Origin: Lactuca virosa
Taxonomy: Eukaryota; Streptophyta; Magnoliopsida; Asterales; Asteraceae
Assembly: GCA_928212115.1 (NCBI GenBank)
Contig: CAKMRJ010000001.1
Coordinates: 363,258,630 to 363,322,629, forward strand
Length of the DNA: 64,000 bases
Reading direction: 5' to 3'
Shown here piece after piece: positions 57,591 to 64,000 of the stretch (the first letter of the stretch is position 1; each line of letters starts with the position of its first letter). Position numbers and translations under genes: made by a program. The notes beneath the pieces are model-generated. The model saw only the letters and a list, made by a program, of their open reading frames with translations. It made no database searches and was not told the DNA's origin.

Positions 57591-58848
57591 GTCAACAATT
57601 CAATCAAACCAAATTTTGTATTATAATATTATAATATTTTTAATCAATAATATTATTCTTAAAATTATAAAAAACATTAATATTTTGAATTTACACAAAA
57701 ACAATAAAATTTAATTATTTATAATCAATATTGGACAATTATTTTATATTTGTATAGAAAAAAATTACAAAATATGATATATTTTATTCACTTTTGTTAA
57801 AAATGAATTCTTATGTTTAAGGTGACACATAACACATGAGTAATGCATAATTTTAGCAATATTCAGGAGTTGGAAGGAGCAAATTGTATGAATTCATTGA
57901 CTTTATTTATTAAAAATTTTTATTGAAAATTTTATTGGATTGAGATGGGTAAGTGGATAACTTTTAAGACATTTTTAATAGTCAGCTTCCAAATGACTTA
58001 TTACTTTTCCAAAATCATATTTATATTAACTTTTATCTTATAAAAATCTATTAAAAAATCTCATTCCTTTGTATATCCATCTATCTTCGACGTCTGTAAA
58101 AGCATATCATCTAGTTTATTACATTTTATTGTATGTTATATTTTGCAAATGAATATTATTTTACATAAATATTAATAAATAGTTATATATATAAATATGA
58201 GATTTTCTAAATATGTCCTTATGGATATAAGAATCATTTATTATGAGGAATATTACCCCATTTAATTATTGTAATATTTCTCATTAATACTTGTTCATTT
58301 ATTATTATATATATTTGATAAGATATATAAAATAATAAACAACATAAATATATAATATTTTTTATTTTGTAAAAAGCTACAATAAATATTCTTAGTTGTC
58401 TCAATCAATTCATCTTAAATACAATACAAATTACATAAATTGTCCCCACAATTTGTTCTAATATGTAGATATCATCCTTATAAAGAGTTTTTCATTCGGA
58501 AGATCCCTGAGATTTGTTTTATTTCAACTGTAGCATCGGATCACATTAAAATGATTATTTGCCCTTAATGATATTTTTAAATTATTATTAAAACAATTAA
58601 GTCCACAACCCATTCCATTCCCTATCCTTTCCTAACTCGTATCTCGAAGATGACCAACATGAAACCCCACACCGTCCTATTGTTTTATTCCCTACGAAAA
58701 GGCTAGAAGAAAAACCTAAAACATATATTTCCATGGACCAAGTCATGTAGCCCAATGATGCATCAACTTTAAGTACAACTTTACCACAGTCAAATTCTAT
58801 TTATTACCGATAACACGCAAAACATGGTAAAGATTAGGTTGCACCTGA

Positions 58849-58850
<2 letters not shown>
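57591..58850. other. AT-rich intergenic DNA, no gene seen
   Basis: No coding frame or repeat is supported. Confidence 0.55.

Positions 58851-58921
<71 letters not shown>
58851..58921. repeat. (TA)n microsatellite
   Basis: About 35 AT repeats. The frame on the minus strand through it is an artefact. Confidence 0.98.
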
Positions 58922-58922
<1 letters not shown>

Positions 58923-59309
58923 TCCATAGATCATAAAGAATAACAAAATATTACAAAGATCAATTTCACACAAAATAAGAAAAACACGATGTTGCATATG
59001 CTTTTGGGTCTTAATCGCCAACAAAAATAAACCCTGTTCTTCACCGATGCACTTCGAGAAGTCATCAAAGCCCATGTCAAACTCCAAGAACCCTAGCAGT
59101 TAATGTGTCTTAAATATCAATAGAACAAAGATTAACTTCTGAACTGTCTGAGTAGAAAAAAATAGCCAAGGACGAAAGTCGAAGATTATGCTAAACTACG
59201 GGGATGATTTGTGTAATTTACTATCTTACATTAGGAGTATTTAATGCATCTTAAATATTAGCATAGTGCACTATATCCTCTCTTGAGATAGATTGAGAAC
59301 CCAACTTTC

Positions 59310-59317
59310 TATAAAAA
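59310..59317 (+). promoter_or_regulatory. TATA box of SPH gene 3
   Basis: TATAAAAA lies 60 bp before the ATG at 59370. Inferred from motif and spacing. Confidence 0.55.
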
Positions 59318-59369
59318 CCCAACTATTACAATTTACAAAATTAAGTTTCTTTTAAACTTGTCTTGTGCA

Positions 59370-59783
59370 ATGTGTAGCCTCTTGATTTGTTTCATCTTAA
59401 CATTTTCCATCCCTTCCATCACAAATGCTTGCTTCTTTACTCCAGAATGGAAGCTCTATATTATTAACGGCACTCCGGATAATATCATTATGCATATTAG
59501 ATCAAAAGATGATGATCTCGGGAAACATAATGTCCCTTCAAATGGTTATTATGATTGGTCATTTTGTGATAGATTTGATGGCACCACAACATTTGATGCT
59601 GAGTTTTGGTGGGGTCAAACATATGATTGCTTGGAAGTGTTTGCTAAGCTTGCTCGAAGAAAGTGCGATAGGTTTGGATTTCGTGTTGAATATTGTTATT
59701 GGCTATTACGACCTGATGGATTTTATATATCTCCATTGAATGTATCATTCCCTGATCCATTATGGGCGTTTATTAAACCTTAG
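59370..59783 (+). CDS. S-protein homologue (SPH), plant self-incompatibility S1 family
   Basis: This is a 137-residue secreted protein. An open frame extends four codons upstream (from TTG 59358), but the first ATG is at 59370 and gives a good signal peptide (MCSLLICFILTFSIPSITNA, cleavage before Cys21). Conserved blocks are WKLYIING, HIRSKDDDLGKHNV, WSFCDRFDG, FDAEFWWG, YCYWLLRPDGFYIS and a C-terminal WAFIKP. Cys21, Cys66, Cys99 and Cys109 match the four of SPH gene 1; Cys87 is extra. N33-G-T is a possible glycosylation site. It is clearly diverged from gene 1, so the duplication is older than the one that gave the pseudogene. Single exon, with AATAAA at 59823-59828. Function unknown; the same caution about self-incompatibility applies. 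Confidence 0.93.
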   Translation: MCSLLICFILTFSIPSITNACFFTPEWKLYIINGTPDNIIMHIRSKDDDLGKHNVPSNGYYDWSFCDRFDGTTTFDAEFWWGQTYDCLEVFAKLARRKCDRFGFRVEYCYWLLRPDGFYISPLNVSFPDPLWAFIKP

Positions 59784-59822
59784 GGTTCAAGTGGAACGCT
59801 TTGTAGTATGCATATAGTATCT

Positions 59823-59828
59823 AATAAA
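59823..59828 (+). terminator. Polyadenylation signal of SPH gene 3
   Basis: AATAAA lies 40 bp after the stop codon. Confidence 0.5.
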
Positions 59829-60144
59829 TCATGATGAAATTAATATATTTTGATAGTTAATCTTTATGAGGACATAGTGTGTTGATGCATTTATTTACTA
59901 CAGTGAATGCTTTGCATCTCGTGTTTTTTTCTTTTTTTTTTCTTTTTTTTAAATCTTGTCATTAGGGTATTTTGATTTAATTAGTTTTTTTTAAACATTT
60001 ATAACAAACATTTACGTCTTTAAAACATTAAACATATTCATTAGTTTTTGATCAAAATATATAAAAAGAAAGATGAGTTGACTAAAAAATATGCAAAGAT
60101 TGAGAAATAACAAAGGATATTCACAAAATAACAAAATAACCATA

Positions 60145-62040
60145 TGTGACATCTCGATTTTTACAACAATTTTAAAAAATTTTATTGATGCTTATTTAGA
60201 ACAAAGTTTATTTAGAAATGCGTACTTTGGTCCTTGTAAAGTATTTCCGAAGAAATGTGTTTCATTGATTTTTAAAAGCTTGGAATGTCATAACTGATAC
60301 AAAACATAAGTATAAACAGGCCTTACAGTATCTTAGACTAACTGTCTACATTTCCTTGAATCTCTCATCATTCATGTACCTTTGTACCGCTACCTTTGGT
60401 ACAAAGAAGATGAGTGGGTTAGGTTGGGAACATGGTGAGTACATAGAATTTTCAAAACACAAATATTATAATTAATTTGTTAGAATTATATAATTCGCAT
60501 AAACCCGATCACCCATTCCCGTTTTCTCACTTCTTGATCCTAACTGATAATCTCAAAGGATTTATCCTAAAAGGATCTCGAAGTGGCCTAGGTACGAATA
60601 TTACTAAGTCTTAGTCTTATATTCGTGGCGACTAATGATAGTCTAGATTCATCACTAATCTCAATGTCTACATCAAGATCTATCAAGTAAGGAAGAACCA
60701 CATAGGATCATATCGAAGGTAGGGCCTGTTTGGTATATAGAGTATACTATTTGGAAATCTCACTTTAAACACCTCACTAAATCCAGCCTAGATATCATCC
60801 CCGTAAGTAGATCAATCAGTATAATGACTTGGAATTACTGATAAATCTTATTCATAGGTCCATAATGATGAATAATGACTATAAATATAAGTTACATTGA
60901 AAGAAAAAGAGTGTTGCTTAACTTGAAAACTAGGAAAACGTGCAGACAACTCTACAAAACTGAAAACTTCTATTATGTTAGGCCCTCTGATGCTTCCAGG
61001 GCTCCGCTACAGACTCGTAAAACCCTTAAAGTCAAATTAGAGAAGAAGTGAGGTTTTGAGAGGAATATGTGACAAATGAGCATGAAAGTCGAGTATTTAT
61101 ATCCATCCATGAAAAGCACGTTGCACACGCTATCGGGGCGCACCACGCCTATGGTCGGCTGCGTTGGCTAGCCCCCTTCAGACGATGACACGTGTCGCAG
61201 CCCTATGAAGCCACGTCACCCCTTCTTGAAGGTCGCCACATGTCACGATTTTAGTAAGCAATGTGTTGGATTTTTGTGGTGCCGTGTCACCATGTCTCAT
61301 GGAGAGAGTGGCTATCTGACAATGCCATGTGGCGCTACGAGGTGGTGCCACGTCATCAACCCAGGCAGTTTCTCGCAGATCTTCGGATGACCATACTTTT
61401 CGCATACGAGCTCCTTTTTTGGCGTTCTTTATATCCCCCTGAATCACTTGACAAGATCTACAACTTTAATTAAGGTCTCAACATCCAATTCTTACTTTAA
61501 CAAAAATTAATATTTAGATCGGTTTAGACTGTTAAAGTCTGTGTGAAATTTATAACTTTTTCATAAGAACCCCGTTCTCGACTATCTTTATATCGACAGG
61601 TTCATATTCATGAGATCTTCAATTCTTTTTTAGATTGTTTCAACTAACAATCAACCGATTTGAATTTTGATTTCAGTGCCCGCACAGTTACGCTGAAACT
61701 TCGAAAATCATAATTTCCTCTCATGAAGTCAGATTTGGACGTTCTCTATATGCACGCTCTTGGTTTAACGACTACTATGAATTTCGTTTAGATCACTTAG
61801 GCTAAAAAGTAATTTATCAAAATTTCACTTTTTACGATATGCAGAGTCGTGTTGGGTTAATCGTAAAATTTCGAAGAAGCATAACTTCTCCATACGAAGT
61901 TGGATTCATCGTTCTTTATGGAATCCTTGTCACATATAATATGAATTTGGTTAAGATTATTTATCCAAAATAATCTTAAATCAGAAAGTCATTTTTCGCT
62001 TACTATTCTAATTGACTAACCCGAAGCTACAGGTGTTAGC
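60145..62040 (-). repeat. Presumed 3' LTR of element K
   Basis: It starts (minus strand) GCTAACACCTGTAGCTTCGG just after the polypurine tract, a decayed form of the TGTAACACC start. It ends near 60145, where the plus strand reads TGTGACATCTCGATTTTT. A minus-strand TATAAATA is at 61094-61101. A cluster of ACGTG-type motifs lies at 61183-61360, upstream of the TATA box in minus orientation. The far border is tentative. Confidence 0.6.
61094..61101 (-). promoter_or_regulatory. Probable TATA box of element K LTR
   Basis: TATAAATA on the minus strand, in GGATATAAATACTCG, sits at the 3' side of the ACGTG-motif cluster. Confidence 0.5.
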
Positions 62041-62649
62041 TTTATCCACCCTCCCCCCTTAGGATGATTATGTCCCAGATTCATCAGCAAAATAAGGATT
62101 GTATATTGACTCCACACGTTACCTTTTCATCCTAGGTAATAACCGTAACTCATGTCTTTTTAAATGCATTTCTAACTCTTAGACTTCTTGACTGCTGGCA
62201 GTGCTCGATATTGCACCTGATCTTCCTTCTAAATTTGATCTTCATTTGACACTCCTGCTCCTTCTAGAATAGACTTAACCTAAATTAAGGTCTTTACTTC
62301 GAATACCGTAACAGACCGAACGACCATTCTCTAATTCCTTTTCATGATTCAAGTGTAAGTCATGTGCTTCCACTCTAATACCTTTCACACCTACTCATAC
62401 TCGTCCCAAGTATTGCCTCTTAGTTTTCCAACTCACCACACAAGAAAATAATATAAAAACTTAACACATCGGATAATGTAACACAACTAAGGATTATATT
62501 TCTTCGTAAAAACTATTGTAGGGTTAATCAAGTTCATCCTACCCTTTGCCTCTCACATCAGGCTACATCATATAATACTATCAATATGAGATGTCTGCTT
62601 CCAATATTGTACTTTGGATACATAATTCCTCATTATTGATCTCCTGCAT

Positions 62650-63845
62650 CGTCGTCTGCTCCATCAAGGAACAACTGGAACACTCTTGCCTTTGGATTTA
62701 GCAGCGCATTTGGTATTGCTACTTCGTTGGAAGTCATTCCTAAGATACCCTACTTCTCTATATTTGCAACACACGCTCTAGGTGTAGTTACTAGCGTAGT
62801 GACAAGTCTTTCCACAACTGAAGCAGGTCACTTCATTGGTGCATCTTCTGAAGTGTTTCTTCCTGCACTTCTCGCACCAATTTGCTTCATTGGTATTCCT
62901 AGACCTTTTGCTGTTAGGTCTAGACTCTGAAAATTTACTTTTATTTTCGGTCCTTAAAGATCCATCAAGATTCCTTTTCTCTCATGTCTCTGGTCTCTCT
63001 AGACCCTTCTCTCGTATCTGGGTCTCCACATTTCTAGCCGATCACATAGTTGCTTTCAGGGTAGTTGCTAGTTTCACAATTGGCCCATAATTTGTTGGTA
63101 GTCCACTAGCAAACTTATTCACCTTGGAAATCTCGATAGGAACCAGGTAAGGAACCAACTGCATCTTCTTAGTAAAAGCTGCAACATACTCGCTGACAGT
63201 TAGCCTTCCTTTCTTTAAGTTCTAGAATTCGTTGTTGATTTCCAAAAGATCTTGCTCGGAGCAGTGTTACATCTTTAGTTCCTAAAGGATGTCTTCCCAA
63301 GACATCTTCCCTGCCTCTCCCATCAGCATGGAGTTAGCTAACAATTTCCACCAGCTTAACACCCCCGTCTTCAGTTGTCTGACTACTAATACGGTCTTCT
63401 GTTGATTGATGTAGTCGCAACTCTCAAATACTATCTCTATCTCAGAGATCCAGTCTATAACCTCCACTAGTGTTGGGCTCCCAGATAGACTTAGAGGTTT
63501 GGTAGCCATGAAGTATTTGTACTTGCATTTATCCCTTTCAATCCCTTCGTTAGGTTTATTTCTTCTATCCACTCGTGGTCTCGCTTGACTAACAACCCGA
63601 CTATAATTTCCATGCTCTGACTGATCCTCATTCAGCTCAGGTTGCACAACTAATGCAGTAGGTTCTCTTTTGTTTCCGCGAATGAGTTGTCTCATTTCTT
63701 CCTTTTGTTCGGCTAACAAAGCCCTAATCATTGCCATCGTGACATGTTTAACTATCGACACTGCTTCAAATGCACGTTCAATCACTTGAGGCTCATGCTA
63801 ATGGTTTCCATTATCATTTCCCAATCCGCTTCGCGTTCTCACCAT
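62650..63845 (-). pseudogene. Ty3/gypsy gag, damaged
   Basis: The minus strand starts at ATG 63845 (MVRTRSGLG) and meets a stop at 63798-63800. It then stays open for 167 codons (63785-63282) with the retrotransposon gag domain: MATKPLSLSGSPT, VEVIDWISEIEIVFESCDY and LKTGVLSWWKLLAN. After a frameshift near 63280 it continues LTVSEYVAAFTKKM, LVPYLVPIEISKVNKFASGL and LATTLKAT, with further stops, to zinc-knuckle-like stretches: CEKCRKKHFRRC and CFSCGKTCHYASNY (62784-62825). In the latter the final Cys of CX2CX4HX4C is Tyr. It is a nucleocapsid/capsid precursor that can no longer be made whole. Confidence 0.88.
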
Positions 63846-64000
63846 GATGTTCTGTACACCAAGGTAGAAGTTCAATGTACCGAGACGATTATATATATAG
63901 GGAAGGTTTTGTTGGATTAGGTGTCTAAGTTCATAACTATTTCTGGAATGTACTTGACCCGATTAGCATGGTCCATTTGGGTTGCATGGCATCATGCATT

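Larger units (their letters stand above)
60145..64000 (-). mobile_element. Element K: minus-strand gypsy element, gag retained, pol absent (partial)
   Basis: Reading on the minus strand: gag (63845 to about 62650), then only about 600 bp before a polypurine tract (AAGGGGGGAGGGTGG, about 62045-62060) and a presumed 3' LTR down to 60145. No protease, RT, RNase H or integrase is seen between gag and the tract, so the element is either an internally deleted copy or a TR-GAG-type non-autonomous element. The 5' LTR lies beyond 64000. Confidence 0.75.

Noticed and set aside
59358..59369. Upstream TTG start for SPH gene 3
   Set aside because: Plant nuclear genes start at ATG. The ATG at 59370 gives a proper signal peptide and family length.
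61178..61473. Overlapping frames on both strands at 61178-61473
   Set aside because: They lie in the U3-like part of LTR K over the ACGTG-motif cluster and resemble no protein.

Overview
This looks like plant nuclear DNA, most likely from the daisy family. Lettuce (Lactuca) is my best guess because the LTRs are packed with ACTCGNCGAGT motifs, but that identification rests on memory, not on a search. The window is almost entirely transposable elements in AT-rich intergenic DNA. Only two genes look intact: two small secreted S-protein homologues (SPH, plant self-incompatibility S1 family) at 50682-51104 and 59370-59783. A third, broken SPH copy lies between them.

Layout. 1-20752 is a nest of Ty3/gypsy-type LTR elements. 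Element A (190-8206, TSD AGTAT) and element B (8404-17621, TSD TAATT) both sit inside one LTR of an older element C (132-19498). C in turn interrupts the LTR of a related element D (19499-20752). A has no recognisable coding capacity. B keeps only a scrap of gypsy pol and carries an inverted, 5'-truncated Ty1/copia fragment. 20753-27100 holds small inverted-repeat elements (two PIF/Harbinger-like MITEs with TAA/TTA duplications) and a run of foldback elements separated by (TA)n tracts. 27106-33130 is a full-length but mutated Ty1/copia element E (TSD TCACT). 33131-37277 is AT-rich and holds a foldback MITE, a decayed CACTA-like remnant and an AT-rich tandem array. 37278-41703 is a three-level nest: a solo gypsy LTR (TSD TCACC) inside a Mutator-like element (9-bp TSD TTTATTCTA) inside a second long-TIR foldback element. 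41955-49806 is read as a minus-strand Helitron with a helicase C-terminal remnant, into which a plus-strand Helitron of the same family (46477-48719) has inserted.

50500-59850 is the SPH cluster. The middle SPH copy is broken by point mutations, a TAA-flanked MITE (52471-52879) and, just downstream, a 5'-truncated L1-like LINE on the minus strand (53007 to about 55356). Repeated flanks show the SPH units arose by tandem duplication. 56700-57260 is a decayed copia end. 60145-64000 is the 3' part of a minus-strand gypsy element that keeps a damaged gag but appears to have lost pol.

How it works together. The SPH genes have TATA boxes and AATAAA signals at reasonable distances and could be expressed as small secreted cysteine-rich proteins. 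Everything else is genome-evolution material: exact target-site duplications let the order of insertions be read directly. I found no CRISPR array, rRNA, tRNA or convincing ncRNA gene, and no clear new biochemical system. The most unusual signals are the (TA)n-embedded foldback cluster, a short block shared by otherwise unlike gypsy LTRs, and the head-on Helitron nest.
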